Shown in pieces: positions 7,573 through 17,113 of a stretch of DNA of 62,038 bases. The stretch's first letter is position 1; each line of letters begins with the position of its first letter. The position numbers and the translations under genes are program-made. The notes beneath the pieces are model-generated. The model worked only from the letters and a program-made list of their open reading frames with translations. It was not told the origin of the DNA and searched no databases. Source of the DNA: Myxococcales bacterium (lineage in GTDB: Bacteria; Myxococcota_A; Polyangia; Nannocystales; Nannocystaceae); assembly GCA_014240065.1 (NCBI GenBank), contig JAAZXR010000024.1, positions 1 to 62,038 of the forward strand, written 5' to 3'.

Positions 7573-8580
7573 TCACTCCCCGATCCCCGACAGCTGTCGA
7601 ATCTCTCGCAGCTCGTAGGGGTAAAACCCCTTCGCTTCTCCGTCGCCGCAGCTCGCGATCACCTCCAGCGGGGCGCCGCGCCTCACGAGCTTCACCTCAT
7701 AGCGCGCTTCGCCCACCGTCACGCGCACGGTCGCGCCGCTCGAAGTTAGTTGGGGAGAGGACGCCTCCACCGCACCAAACGCGCGCTCATCGAGCATCCG
7801 CCGCACGCACAGCTCGGCCACCTGGGCGGACGGATGCCTGCGGCTCGATCCTCGCACGTGCGCCAGGCTGAACAGTCGCCCGGTCGCGACGGCCGCGAGT
7901 AATGCGGCGGCGTTCTTCGCTTGTACGCGCCCGTACACGTGCGCGTCGGGCAGCGAGAGCGCGACCGCGGCGAACCGGTGCCCCCCCAGATGAGAGGTCT
8001 GCCAGACCTCGGGGAGTGGCGGGGTCGCCGAACCATCCCCCCCCGCCAGCACGGCCCGATCCCTGGCCTGTTCGAGCGCGAGGTACAGCCCGACCCCGTG
8101 GCGGGCACAGCAAGCGTCGCGCGCCCCGTTGGTACACACGAGCACCAGCGGCCGCGCGCACACGCGCCACGGGCCGTCTCCCCGCGCAGCGGCCTCCCAG
8201 CTCTGCTCGACACCTGTCGCCGCCCAGTCCTCCTCCAGCAGCGCCTCCACGTCGGGGACCTCCCGCGTCATCATCCTCGGTCCCTCGCGCCCGGGCTCCA
8301 CGAGGAAGACGCGCAAGGGGCCGCGGCCCCCCGCGAGCGGGCGCCGAATTAACTGCACCCGAGTCCCCTGGGCCAGCCGACCTTCAGCCCCCGCGAGCAC
8401 GGATCGGAGCGCCTCAGACAGCCCCTCGGTGTCTCGCGGCACCTTCGCTCCCCAGCGCCCGTAGTGCTCGACAAGGAGCCACCGCTGGACCGCATCATTC
8501 GCTGTCCCCCACAGGGGCTCGCCCGCGTTGGTCGAGGAGCTGCTGCACGCCGAATGCGAGGACACACCCAAGTCTACCAA
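7573..8580 (-). CDS. Sucrase/ferredoxin-like family protein
   Basis: A 335-residue protein of the sucrase/ferredoxin-like (Apd1-type) family, a thioredoxin-like fold that carries a [2Fe-2S] centre in characterised members. Diagnostic pieces are VCTNGARDACCARHG (about residues 150-165) and QTSHLGGHRFA (about 195-205), where the paired Cys and the HxGGHRFA His residues would hold the cluster. The C-terminal third is a separate small domain of unknown role. The longest frame begins with TTG at 8580, and the true start may lie slightly downstream. No partner oxidoreductase is visible next to it. The name sucrase is historical and does not imply sugar cleavage. Confidence 0.8.
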   Translation of the reverse strand: MVDLGVSSHSACSSSSTNAGEPLWGTANDAVQRWLLVEHYGRWGAKVPRDTEGLSEALRSVLAGAEGRLAQGTRVQLIRRPLAGGRGPLRVFLVEPGREGPRMMTREVPDVEALLEEDWAATGVEQSWEAAARGDGPWRVCARPLVLVCTNGARDACCARHGVGLYLALEQARDRAVLAGGDGSATPPLPEVWQTSHLGGHRFAAVALSLPDAHVYGRVQAKNAAALLAAVATGRLFSLAHVRGSSRRHPSAQVAELCVRRMLDERAFGAVEASSPQLTSSGATVRVTVGEARYEVKLVRRGAPLEVIASCGDGEAKGFYPYELREIRQLSGIGE

Positions 8581-8679
8581 AGGTTTCTTCGCCCCGTCGT
8601 CTCCGCGACCACCACGAGAAAGGGCGGGACCGACCGCTCGCCGTCCCCGCCCTCACGCCGCGCTCCCACGCGAGGCTTC

Positions 8680-11600
8680 CTAGCCGCCCGTCGTGTCCCC
8701 GCCGCCGTCCTCGCCATCGCCGCCGCTGATGACCTGCGCTTGGCAGCGCAGGGTGTCGTCGATGAAAGATGGCGGGCACTTCGCTCCCGTGGTGAGATCG
8801 ATGGCGCCCGTGTCAGGGTTAATGTAGGGCTGGTTGTCTGGATCGAAGAAGAAGGGACAAAGGTCCGTGCTCCCGGTGATGAAGTCGAGGACGCCGTCAT
8901 AGTCCTGATCCCACTGAGGATCGAAGCACATCTTCGACCACAGCTCGGCGGCGTCACCGCCCACATCATCCAAGGAGAGCCGTACGTTCTCCTCTGCGGT
9001 CAATCCCGCCGCCGCCAGCGCCGCCTCACACCCAGCCGGCAAAAACACCACGCCGGGGCGACCCGAGGTGGGGTCCGCCACCTCGGACGGCACGGAGACG
9101 CAGGTGGTGCCGTCTGGAACCGGAACGGTCCCTGGCTCGGGCGGGGTGTCGCAGACTTGCTTCACGGGCACTCCATCCGGGCTGCACATGATGCCGTTGA
9201 TCACGCCGCCGCGCTCGGGGCTGACGCACACGAAGCCCGTGCCATTCCCATAGAGGTCCTCGGCATCGTCGACGTAGGTCCCATCACCGATGTAGGTGAG
9301 CGAGCAGCACCGACCGTAGGCCGACACTTCGCGGAATGAATATGGCCGCGGATTCTGGGAGTTGGACGAGCGCTGCGGCTCACATTCGTTCCCCACGAAA
9401 TCGCTGTCTGGATCGCCCTCGTCGGGACCACCGATCGCATTTTGATCGGGGTTGGGTGTCTGCGGGCAGTTGTCGCAGATATTACCCACCTGGTCGTTGT
9501 CGCTGTCGAAGTGGTTGTCACAGAACCCTCCCACACACACCGAGGTGTTTCCGCCCGAGCAGTCCGTGTCCGCGACGCACGGGATCGGCGTGTACGGGAA
9601 GCGAGGACAAAAGTCGCTGGCGTTCGCGATGCCATCTTGGTCGAAGTCATCGTCTGGGCCCATCCCGACCACGCCCGCCGCCCCCGGGTTCGGTTGCTGT
9701 CCATCGCAAGCATCCCCAACCCAGTTGCCGCCCGGAGTACCCATCGCGTCTTCCTTGTCCACCTGGCAGATGTCGCCGTCTTGGCTGTTGATCGCCGTGT
9801 TGACGACCCACGGGGTCAGCCCATCCGCCACCGGCCCAAACGACTCGCAGTTCGCGACCGTGGGGCAGTTGTCGCACGCGTCGCCGATGCCGTCTTGATC
9901 GGTGTCTTGCTGGAACGGCACGTTTCGAATCCGCATCTGAGGCGTCGCGTTGATGACGTCCACGGCGCCCTCCAACGTGTTGTAGCTGTTGGGCTGGCGA
10001 GAGCAGGTGTCGCAGTCGTCACCGACCGAGTCTTTGTCCGCGTCCCCTGTGTTTTGTGGCGTCGCCGTGACGGCGCACTTGTCTTCGACGTCGCCGAATC
10101 CGTCAAGATCGGCGTCGTTTTGATCTGGGTTGAAGTAGCTCGACGCGTTGTCGCAGCTAGACTCGATGCCGTCGAAGTCGTCGTCATCTTTGCACGCCGC
10201 GTTGTCGATCTTGATGTCGTACCAGAAGTCGGGTCGCGCGTCTGCGTCCCGCAGCCCGGCCGTCACGAGCGGCATCCCGCAGGAATCCTGGAACGCGGAG
10301 CGATAGACTCCCTGCTTCTCTTCTTCGGTGAGGGCGCTGTCGGACCAGAGCTCGTCGAGGCTCTCCCAACCGTCTTCTTGGAGCGGCACGCCGTCGGCCG
10401 TGTAGCCATGGAGTCCTGGCACGACCAGGCGGTACCACCCCGAGCCCCCGGACGATTCCGGGAACAAACGCGGGCCGAAGATCGCGTCGTCCACCTTGAA
10501 GTTCAAGAGCCCCTCACGCGCGAAGTAGACGCTGATTTTGAGGCATGGCACAGCGGTGCCCGCCTCAACAGCCGCGACGTCATCGACTGTGCAGCCATCC
10601 CCTCCGGCGACACGCTCCACGAAGCTGAAGCAGGTCGGGTTGCTCTCCGAGATGTCCCCGGCGTCGCTACACCGCGCGTCATCACCGGGGGTGTACTCGA
10701 TATTCCACAGCTGCAGCTTGCGCAGGTTCGCGGGATCGAGGTCGTACTTGTTCGAGAAGCCAAGATCGAAGTCGGTGCAAGGACCGATCGTCAAGTTGTT
10801 GAGCGGCTTGCGATTGGTGATATCCACATGGAACTGCGGCGTCTCGAACACGTAGGTGTCCTTGAAGCGGAGCGTGTTATCGACCTTGTCTTTAAGGACC
10901 TGCTCCCCCTCTCGGGTCGCGAACACCATGCGGTACTCCGCTCCCGAGCACATCGCGGAGTCGTAGTCCACGAACCGCTCCGCCGCGCCACGGCCGGACT
11001 CGGACATCCGCCACCCGTCGATCACGCCGGCGTCACCGATCAACACCGGCGTGACGTCGTCGGCTCGCGCCTCGACGCGAGCCCGGCTGTAGTTCCCGAG
11101 ATCCGCCGGGCGATAGGCGAGTCCCTTAACCGCTGGATCGTAGATCACACCACCGAAGCTACTCACGGGCCGCTGGATGTACGTGTTCGCGGGGACCGTC
11201 CCGATGCCGTACGGCGCCGCGCAGAATTTCTCCACGTCCGCAGCGCAAGTTTCATTTTGCCCTGGCCCGCAATAGCAGCGTGCTTCCGCAGGGAGCGCGA
11301 AGTCACGATCATAGATCGGTCGAGGCGTCAGCGCGGCGAGCTGGTCGTAGATGGGATCGCAGGTCGCCCCCCCTCCAAGCTCTGCTGAACAGCACTCCTC
11401 CGCCGTCAAGATGCCGTTGCGATCGGTGTCGCAGGCCGAGAGGCGGGTCCCCGCCGGCTCCATGGTCGCGTTGCCCTCCTCGTCGAATACGGTGAAGGGG
11501 ACGTTGGACTCGAAGCACGCGCCCGCGTTGCGGTCTTTGTAACGTTTGTCGCGGCAAAATCCCTGGCTCCCGGTGGTGTTCGTGTCGTCGTCGCACTCCA

Positions 11601-12855
11601 CGAACCATTCTTGCGTACACCGAAGATCGCCGCAGTCGGCGGTGTCGACACACGCGAGCCCGTTCGAATCGAAGCCGACACATGCCGCCCCCTCACCGCA
11701 ATCGTTGTCTTGCGTACAGGCGATATTTCGCTGCTCCCACAGGGGGTTCCCGTTCTCATCTTTCGGGCGATCATCGGGGTGCAACGAGCGGAGCTTGTCG
11801 TACCGCGGCACCTTTTGGCCACGCTCGTCGGCAGAGATCACGCCATCTCCATCGAAATCATAGTCGTAGGAGCTTGGATCCCCTGCGCGGTCGACGTAGG
11901 GGACGAAGTCCTTACACTCCTGGTAGACATCTCCCGCAGGATCACAGGTGATAGCGTTCGCCGACGTCAGGCGCGTGTCGGGGTTACCAGCCTCAGCCAC
12001 GCCATACTTCGCCACGTTGATCGACAACATAAAGTCCGTCGCCGAGCAACAGTTGTCGATGGCCCCGTCGGTGATCGGATTCTCACAATCCAAGCCCAGG
12101 TCTGTGGTCCGCCCCGTGAACGACGGCATCTGCCCCTGCTGCAGCTTGCGCGGGACCGGCGTGCCTGCCACGTCATCCACTGTGTCGCACAAGAACGGAT
12201 CCTCCTGAATCTTCTCGTGGTAGGGGGTGTTGCCGAGGACACCGCTGGCGGAGATGTTGTCGATGCACGACAGGTTCACCGCGCGCTCGATGAAGCCTTC
12301 GCCGCTCGCCCCTTTGACGTAGTCGCCGTTAAAGCGGGTGATGGGCCCCTCGATATTGGCGAGCCGGTTCTTCCAGTCGTAGACCTCGAGGCGCTGCGGA
12401 TCGTCGATCTGCTTGCGCACGAGCTCGATCGATTCGGGGTCGAGGAGGTTGTTGAAGATAAATTCCAGCTGGTATTCGCCGCCGAGCACCACGATGGGCG
12501 CGACCTTGCAATACTCCTCGGGAGTCCGGCTCACGCTGTCGCGATTGGCCGCTTCGCTCTCTTCACAGGTGCTGACCTCGTTCACGAAGTAGTCCGCGGT
12601 CGTCAGTTTCTCCGTCGGGCACTCAGGCCCCTCGCAGTCGGGGCTCAAGATCCAGATCTGGTCCCCTTGGTAATTGGGTCCGGACATGATCTCGAGGACG
12701 AGGTTGTCAGGATCGCAGATGCCACAGTCGGGATCGGAGATGCAGCCCGTCACCGAGGCGGCCACGCCGGACACCGCGGCGAACGCGAGGAAGCCGAGGC
12801 GGCGTCGGGTGGATTGAGGCTTAAGTCCAAATTGAGTTGGTTTGCTGTCTCGCAT
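8680..12855 (-). CDS. Giant Ca-binding lipoprotein with thrombospondin type 3 and EF-hand-like repeats
   Basis: Lipoprotein of 1391 residues; the signal ends in the lipobox SVTGC (about residue 38). AAGGA 8 bases before the ATG is a good ribosome binding site. The first ~950 residues are Cys-rich with unknown fold and contain two EF-hand-like loops (DYDFDGDGVISADE and CDTDRNGILTAEECC). From about residue 950 there are at least six thrombospondin type 3 repeats, for example DTDQDGIGDACDNC and DSDNDQVGNICDNC. These bind many Ca ions and form a rigid rod. It ends in an acidic, Gly-rich tail (GGDGEDGGGDTTGG). It is the last gene of the Tol-like operon, 57 bases after the second exbD, so it may be the outer-membrane client of that motor. 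Confidence 0.85.
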   Translation of the reverse strand: MRDSKPTQFGLKPQSTRRRLGFLAFAAVSGVAASVTGCISDPDCGICDPDNLVLEIMSGPNYQGDQIWILSPDCEGPECPTEKLTTADYFVNEVSTCEESEAANRDSVSRTPEEYCKVAPIVVLGGEYQLEFIFNNLLDPESIELVRKQIDDPQRLEVYDWKNRLANIEGPITRFNGDYVKGASGEGFIERAVNLSCIDNISASGVLGNTPYHEKIQEDPFLCDTVDDVAGTPVPRKLQQGQMPSFTGRTTDLGLDCENPITDGAIDNCCSATDFMLSINVAKYGVAEAGNPDTRLTSANAITCDPAGDVYQECKDFVPYVDRAGDPSSYDYDFDGDGVISADERGQKVPRYDKLRSLHPDDRPKDENGNPLWEQRNIACTQDNDCGEGAACVGFDSNGLACVDTADCGDLRCTQEWFVECDDDTNTTGSQGFCRDKRYKDRNAGACFESNVPFTVFDEEGNATMEPAGTRLSACDTDRNGILTAEECCSAELGGGATCDPIYDQLAALTPRPIYDRDFALPAEARCYCGPGQNETCAADVEKFCAAPYGIGTVPANTYIQRPVSSFGGVIYDPAVKGLAYRPADLGNYSRARVEARADDVTPVLIGDAGVIDGWRMSESGRGAAERFVDYDSAMCSGAEYRMVFATREGEQVLKDKVDNTLRFKDTYVFETPQFHVDITNRKPLNNLTIGPCTDFDLGFSNKYDLDPANLRKLQLWNIEYTPGDDARCSDAGDISESNPTCFSFVERVAGGDGCTVDDVAAVEAGTAVPCLKISVYFAREGLLNFKVDDAIFGPRLFPESSGGSGWYRLVVPGLHGYTADGVPLQEDGWESLDELWSDSALTEEEKQGVYRSAFQDSCGMPLVTAGLRDADARPDFWYDIKIDNAACKDDDDFDGIESSCDNASSYFNPDQNDADLDGFGDVEDKCAVTATPQNTGDADKDSVGDDCDTCSRQPNSYNTLEGAVDVINATPQMRIRNVPFQQDTDQDGIGDACDNCPTVANCESFGPVADGLTPWVVNTAINSQDGDICQVDKEDAMGTPGGNWVGDACDGQQPNPGAAGVVGMGPDDDFDQDGIANASDFCPRFPYTPIPCVADTDCSGGNTSVCVGGFCDNHFDSDNDQVGNICDNCPQTPNPDQNAIGGPDEGDPDSDFVGNECEPQRSSNSQNPRPYSFREVSAYGRCCSLTYIGDGTYVDDAEDLYGNGTGFVCVSPERGGVINGIMCSPDGVPVKQVCDTPPEPGTVPVPDGTTCVSVPSEVADPTSGRPGVVFLPAGCEAALAAAGLTAEENVRLSLDDVGGDAAELWSKMCFDPQWDQDYDGVLDFITGSTDLCPFFFDPDNQPYINPDTGAIDLTTGAKCPPSFIDDTLRCQAQVISGGDGEDGGGDTTGG

Positions 12856-12912
12856 GCGAGTGTTCCTTGAGAGTAGGGTCTTGAACGGAAAAATCTGTGG
12901 CGGGCGCGCTCG

Positions 12913-13350
12913 TCAGAGGCCGATGAGGCTGTCGGGGACCGGGCGGTCCTTTTTTTTCATGATACCGAGCACCTCGGCGCCGGCCTTCTTTGCGATTCCA
13001 AGCACTTCAACCGCTTCTCCGTACTTGGCGTCGTCTTCAAAATCCACGAACACCACGGGGTCACGACCGCGCAGGCGCGACTCCACCACCTCGCCGAGCC
13101 CGGCCTTGTCCACGGGGTTGCGGTTGACGGTCACCCCGCCCTCTTTCGACAGGCCGATCACCAGCGTCTCCTTGTTGGTCTGCGGCGTCGAGCGCTTGCT
13201 CTCCGGTGGAATTCGGACCGAAATTTCAGGGACGGTCTTGGGCACCATCACCATGAAGATAATCAACAGCACGAGACATACGTCTACGAGCGGCGTCACG
13301 TTAATTTCTCCGGTAGGTTCGTCTCCAGAGTTGCCTGCTGCCATTCCCAT
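12913..13350 (-). CDS. ExbD/TolR-family protein (second copy)
   Basis: A 145-residue ExbD/TolR-type protein with a short cytoplasmic N-terminus, one membrane helix and a periplasmic domain. The helix NVTPLVDVCLVLLIIFMV carries the essential Asp that lines the proton channel. GAGGAG lies 11 bases before the ATG at 13350. It is the second of two adjacent exbD genes, which share the helix and differ in the periplasmic part. The 115-base spacer from the first copy is short enough for one transcript. The periplasmic domain ends in a Lys/Asp-rich tail (MKKKDRPVPDSL). Confidence 0.9.
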   Translation of the reverse strand: MGMAAGNSGDEPTGEINVTPLVDVCLVLLIIFMVMVPKTVPEISVRIPPESKRSTPQTNKETLVIGLSKEGGVTVNRNPVDKAGLGEVVESRLRGRDPVVFVDFEDDAKYGEAVEVLGIAKKAGAEVLGIMKKKDRPVPDSLIGL

Positions 13351-13465
13351 GGGTGAAAGTTCTCCTCAGTCGCTGTCGGTCGGTGTGGGGTGAGAGATTA
13401 CGAGATGCTGCGTGTTTTGCGAAGAGACGCGGCCCCGCGCGGATGGCGCCGGGGCGAAGGCTCCC

Positions 13466-13948
13466 CTATTTGTCTAGATCGACCACCAGCGCCACGTCGC
13501 GCAGGGTTTCGGACTGCTTGATCCACTCCAGGACCACGCGGACGCGCCCGTAGTTGGTGTTGCGATCTCCCTTGAGGAACAGCAGCGGGCCCTCGTAGCC
13601 GTTGGCCGCGGCTTTGCCCTCGGCCTCCTTGATTCGGACCTTGAGGGCGTCGAGGAAATCACGCCTGCTGTTGAAGATGTCTTGATCGAGGTAGGCCCCG
13701 GTGTCGTCCACCGAGACGAAGACCTGGTCGCCTTCCTTGTGCTCGCTGGCCTCCACCAAGGTCGGGAGCTTCACGTCTTTGCCGCGACCCAACATGGGGG
13801 TCACGACCATGAAGATGATCAAGAGCACCAGGCACACGTCGACAAGCGGAGTCACGTTGATCCCACCTTGGGGCTCGTCCGTGTGGACCTTCGACTCCTT
13901 CTTGTACGGGATGGACCGGCGACGCCGTCCCGTGTGCACGTCGCTCAT
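13466..13948 (-). CDS. ExbD/TolR-family protein (first copy)
   Basis: A 160-residue ExbD/TolR-type protein. A basic, Lys/Arg-rich N-terminus (RRRRSIPYKK) is followed by the helix NVTPLVDVCLVLLIIFMV with the conserved channel Asp, and then by a periplasmic domain with DxDIFNSRRDF. Its ATG overlaps the TAA stop of exbB by one base (TAATG), a sign of translational coupling. With ExbB it should form a proton-driven stator that passes force to the TonB-like protein. Confidence 0.92.
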   Translation of the reverse strand: MSDVHTGRRRRSIPYKKESKVHTDEPQGGINVTPLVDVCLVLLIIFMVVTPMLGRGKDVKLPTLVEASEHKEGDQVFVSVDDTGAYLDQDIFNSRRDFLDALKVRIKEAEGKAAANGYEGPLLFLKGDRNTNYGRVRVVLEWIKQSETLRDVALVVDLDK

Positions 13949-14673
13949 TAGTAGCGGCCCTCTTTCAGCACGTAGTCGATGAGCTCGGAGGCCACATCGT
14001 TCATGTCGATCTGCAGCTTCAGCACTCGACTCGTGAAGTAGTTGTACGCAGCCACCGCGGGGATGGCGACCAAGAGGCCGACCGCCGTGGCGAACAGCGC
14101 CTCGGAGATCCCGCCGGCCACCGCTCCGAGGCCGCCGCCTCCGTCTCCGGACAGGCCCGCGAAGGCGTTAATGATCCCGACGACGGTCCCGAACAACCCG
14201 ATGAAGGGCGCGGTGGTCCCGGTGGTGGCGACGAGCCCCAAGCCGCGCTTGAGGTTGGCGGTCTCACGCTCCTTGGCCCGCTCCATCTGGCGGTTCACGG
14301 CGTCGACCACGTCGAAGTCTCCGACGTCCTCGGGCCCCTCCTCCTCGAGCGCTTCGAGCCCCGAGACGTACTCTTTGAGCCCGGCGCCCACGAGCTTCGC
14401 GATCGGGCTGTCGGCGTGGGCCTTGGCGGCGGCGATCGCCGAGTCGTGGTCACGCTCGTTCATGAAGGTCTGCAGCTTCAAGATGTACGCCGCGCCCTGG
14501 CTGTTGGCCCGGCTGTAGACGCGCATGCGCTCAAAGGCGATGGCCAGCGTGATAACGAACTGGATGCAGAGCAAGATAAGCACGAGTTTGGCGACGAGGC
14601 CCATCTGGGCCCACATGCCCCCCAAAGAGAAGTCGTGAGCGGCGCCTTCAGCGATCAACAGTAGCGATTCCAT
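13948..14673 (-). CDS. MotA/TolQ/ExbB proton channel protein
   Basis: Inner-membrane proton channel subunit of 241 residues. The first helix (KLVLILLCIQFVITLAIAF) is followed by a long cytoplasmic region and then the signature helices TTAPFIGLFGTVVGIINAF and SEALFATAVGLLVAIPAVAAY, including the channel Thr residues of the family. AGGA lies about 9 bases before the ATG. It overlaps exbD by one base. One TolQ-type gene followed by two TolR-type genes also describes the AglRQS gliding motor and TolQR-like sets of myxobacteria, so sequence alone does not decide between Exb, Tol and Agl roles. Confidence 0.92.
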   Translation of the reverse strand: MESLLLIAEGAAHDFSLGGMWAQMGLVAKLVLILLCIQFVITLAIAFERMRVYSRANSQGAAYILKLQTFMNERDHDSAIAAAKAHADSPIAKLVGAGLKEYVSGLEALEEEGPEDVGDFDVVDAVNRQMERAKERETANLKRGLGLVATTGTTAPFIGLFGTVVGIINAFAGLSGDGGGGLGAVAGGISEALFATAVGLLVAIPAVAAYNYFTSRVLKLQIDMNDVASELIDYVLKEGRY

Positions 14674-14761
14674 AGTGTGTGTTCCTGTGTGTGGTGCCCT
14701 TGGAGCGGGCGAGCTTTGTCAGTGAGTGCGCGTGCGTGCGCGGGTTCGGTGACGCTGCGCG

Positions 14762-15541
14762 TCACTTAAACTTGATATTGAAGGTTTTCTCCGTGCACAT
14801 CTCGACGGGCTTTCCGCCCACCTTAAACGGCTTGAAACGATATTTTTTGACGGTGTCCCGGCAAATTTTGTCGACCGCAGGGTCGCTGCGGAACTTCCTC
14901 TTGGTCTTCACCTTCACGACCTTGCCTGTGGTGTTGATGCAAAAGGACGTCACGTTGACGCCGGAGCGTCGGTCGTGCTTCCCAGAGTTCGTCTGCGCGA
15001 GCTTGCGCGAGTCGAGCTTCGGCATGAACTGGGCCTGCGCGGAGATCGCAGAGAATGGCTTCTTGAACGACTTTTTGCCCGACCCCTTGGTGTTGATGGC
15101 TCGCCCAGTGCCCCCGAGCGTGCCACCCACGACGCCGCCGATGACGCCGCCGGGCACACCGCCGGGCACACCGCCCGCGACGCCAGGCACCTTGCGGCCC
15201 TTGGGGCCCTTTTTCTTGTCAGGGAGCTTGTCGGGCGTGTCCTTGGGCTGGGTGAGCTCCTCCTCGATGAGGTCGTCTTCCGGCACCTCTTCTTCGTCGG
15301 GGCTGTCGTCGCCCGCGGGCGGCGGCGGCGGCGGCGGCGGCGGGGCCGCGTCCACATCGGTCAGCTGGACGAGCACGAATTCGATGGTCGGGGGATCCAC
15401 CATATTGATCCCCATCTTCCCGAGCACCCACAAGATGATCAAAAAGGCGAAGGTCGAGACGGTGGAGAGCGTCGTCGCGGCGACGAGCAGCCGCCGCGCG
15501 CGGAAGTTGGGTTGCTTGGATTGGAGATATACGTCGAACAT
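14762..15541 (-). CDS. TonB-like / AgmX-type energy-transducing protein
   Basis: A 259-residue protein with a TonB plan. One membrane helix lies near residues 20-45 (TLSTVSTFAFLIILWVLGKM), followed by a run of nine Pro, an acidic linker (DEEEVPEDDLIEEE), a Gly-rich hinge with repeated VPGG/VIGG (about 115-145), and a C-terminal domain (about 190-259) resembling TonB or the myxobacterial AgmX/PglI C-terminal domain (TGKVVKVK, YRFKPFKVGGKPV). It sits immediately upstream of exbB in the same operon and should carry force from the channel across the periplasm. The C-terminal domain has a Cys pair that is not typical of E. coli TonB. Confidence 0.82.
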   Translation of the reverse strand: MFDVYLQSKQPNFRARRLLVAATTLSTVSTFAFLIILWVLGKMGINMVDPPTIEFVLVQLTDVDAAPPPPPPPPPAGDDSPDEEEVPEDDLIEEELTQPKDTPDKLPDKKKGPKGRKVPGVAGGVPGGVPGGVIGGVVGGTLGGTGRAINTKGSGKKSFKKPFSAISAQAQFMPKLDSRKLAQTNSGKHDRRSGVNVTSFCINTTGKVVKVKTKRKFRSDPAVDKICRDTVKKYRFKPFKVGGKPVEMCTEKTFNIKFK

Positions 15542-15598
15542 CTTCGTTGTCTCGCTGGTTTCTTCCTGAGCGGATGAACGCCGGGGCGCTGCCGCCGG

Positions 15599-17113
15599 CT
15601 AGCGATTCTCCTTTCCGTCGGTCTGCTCTGGCTCGAGCGCGGCGAGCTCCGCCTCGAGGGTTTTCTTCAGCTCCATGTCCGCGGCGTAGTCTTCGTCCGA
15701 GATCGGGGCTGGCGGACAGCACATGGCCGGCAACTCCTCTTTCGTCTCGAACAAGCCCCCCTTGAAGGTGCCTGTCAGCGTCAGCTGTTTGCCATTCGTC
15801 CAGCCTTCCACGACCTCCGCCGTGTGCGCCTCGAACTCTTGTTTCGCGACCACCACTGGATCGACAGCGGGCTCCGCCGCCTCCTCCGAGTCCTCTTCGG
15901 CCGGCTTTTTCTCCTCGACGACCGGCGGCACAAATTCAAAGGCATAGCGCACCCGCACCACCTGCACATCGGCTTGGGCGGCGGCCTCCGAGGGCGCGGC
16001 TCCGGCTGCCTCAGCGGCGGGCTCCGCGTCCCCCTCTGCCTCAGGAGCGGGGGGCGTCTTGAGCGTGAGCGAATAGACGCTCTTCGTGGCCGTGGAGCTC
16101 GGGTCTCGGCTCACGGAGCCGGGGACCACCTCTCCCGTGACGACCACCCGACGCCCCTCGAACAGCGCCGGGGTGCGCGCGGCCTCTCCAAAGTCGACCT
16201 CCACCGGACACGCGGGGGTCTCGTTGAGATCGCAGAGGGCTCTCTCTTCTTTGTAGGCGAGCATGCTGTCGTTGCGAGCGAGGAGCGCTTGCAGACGATC
16301 CTGCGGCTCGTTGCTCTCCTCGTCGTACACCCGCGCGAACTGCCGCTGGATATACGCCATCTTGCGATACGAGTAGGGGTCTTGGTACTCCGGGCGAATC
16401 CCGGTGGCTTCGTTGAGCTGCTCGATCACCTCGTTGGCTATCTTGAGCCGCCTGTCCGCCGGGATCACGTCGTTGAACGGGAGGCCCGACTCGCCATCCG
16501 GGAACAGCTGCGTGAAGTTGCGCACCGCCAGCGCGTACCAGGCTTTCTCCGATTTGGGGAAGTCCCGAACGCGCTTTCGATACCACTCGGTGGCCTTGTC
16601 CACCTGCCCGCACACGTCCTCTTGGATGCGCGCGATCCGTGTGTACTGGGTCTCGTCTTGGGGATCTTCGCGGTGTTTTTGGAGATAGTACGACACCAAA
16701 TCGTCGCAGCGATTGTCGGCGCGCATCAAGGCGAGTCGGTGAGACTCCACCGTCTTCGCTTTGTCCTCTTCGCGCACCTCGAGGCCGTCGAGCCACGCGG
16801 CGAAGTCTTTCATCGCGATCTCCGCGAACTCGCCTCGCGCCTCCACCTGCTTGGGGTCGGTCGCATCTTTTAGATTGATGACCAAGCTCTCCGCAGCGCA
16901 CGCGCGATTCCAGAGCACAGAGACCCCGTCTGGCTCCAGCTCGAGCGACGCGTTGTACTTCTCGATCGCCTGCTCAAACTGGCCGTCGGAGTACGCCGCG
17001 TTGCCCTCACGAATGAGGTCGCGAGACTGCACTTGGTCGGTGAGGGTGCACCCCGCAACGAGTGGCAAGGTGACGGCGAATAACGCGAAAATTCGTCCCA
17101 TTGGCTCGGGCAT
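15599..17113 (-). CDS. TPR lipoprotein, first gene of the Tol-like operon
   Basis: Lipoprotein of 504 residues. The frame is open further upstream, but the ATG at 17113 (or 17101) gives the signal MGRIFALFAVTLPLVAGC with a lipobox, so the longer form is rejected. A canonical TPR follows (REGNAAYSDGQFEQAIEKYN) with further helical repeats up to about residue 290. A beta-type domain with VVVTGEVVPGS and a later LTLTGTFKGG comes next, interrupted by low-complexity Ala/Glu/Pro linkers. CC pairs occur near the end. It lies 57 bases upstream of the TonB-like gene, so it is probably a periplasmic or outer-membrane partner that docks the motor. Confidence 0.78.
   Translation of the reverse strand: MPEPMGRIFALFAVTLPLVAGCTLTDQVQSRDLIREGNAAYSDGQFEQAIEKYNASLELEPDGVSVLWNRACAAESLVINLKDATDPKQVEARGEFAEIAMKDFAAWLDGLEVREEDKAKTVESHRLALMRADNRCDDLVSYYLQKHREDPQDETQYTRIARIQEDVCGQVDKATEWYRKRVRDFPKSEKAWYALAVRNFTQLFPDGESGLPFNDVIPADRRLKIANEVIEQLNEATGIRPEYQDPYSYRKMAYIQRQFARVYDEESNEPQDRLQALLARNDSMLAYKEERALCDLNETPACPVEVDFGEAARTPALFEGRRVVVTGEVVPGSVSRDPSSTATKSVYSLTLKTPPAPEAEGDAEPAAEAAGAAPSEAAAQADVQVVRVRYAFEFVPPVVEEKKPAEEDSEEAAEPAVDPVVVAKQEFEAHTAEVVEGWTNGKQLTLTGTFKGGLFETKEELPAMCCPPAPISDEDYAADMELKKTLEAELAALEPEQTDGKENR

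Noticed and set aside
9442-11388. 648-residue open frame on the plus strand
   Set aside because: Antisense to the TSP3 lipoprotein; no family features, Arg/Val-rich shadow.
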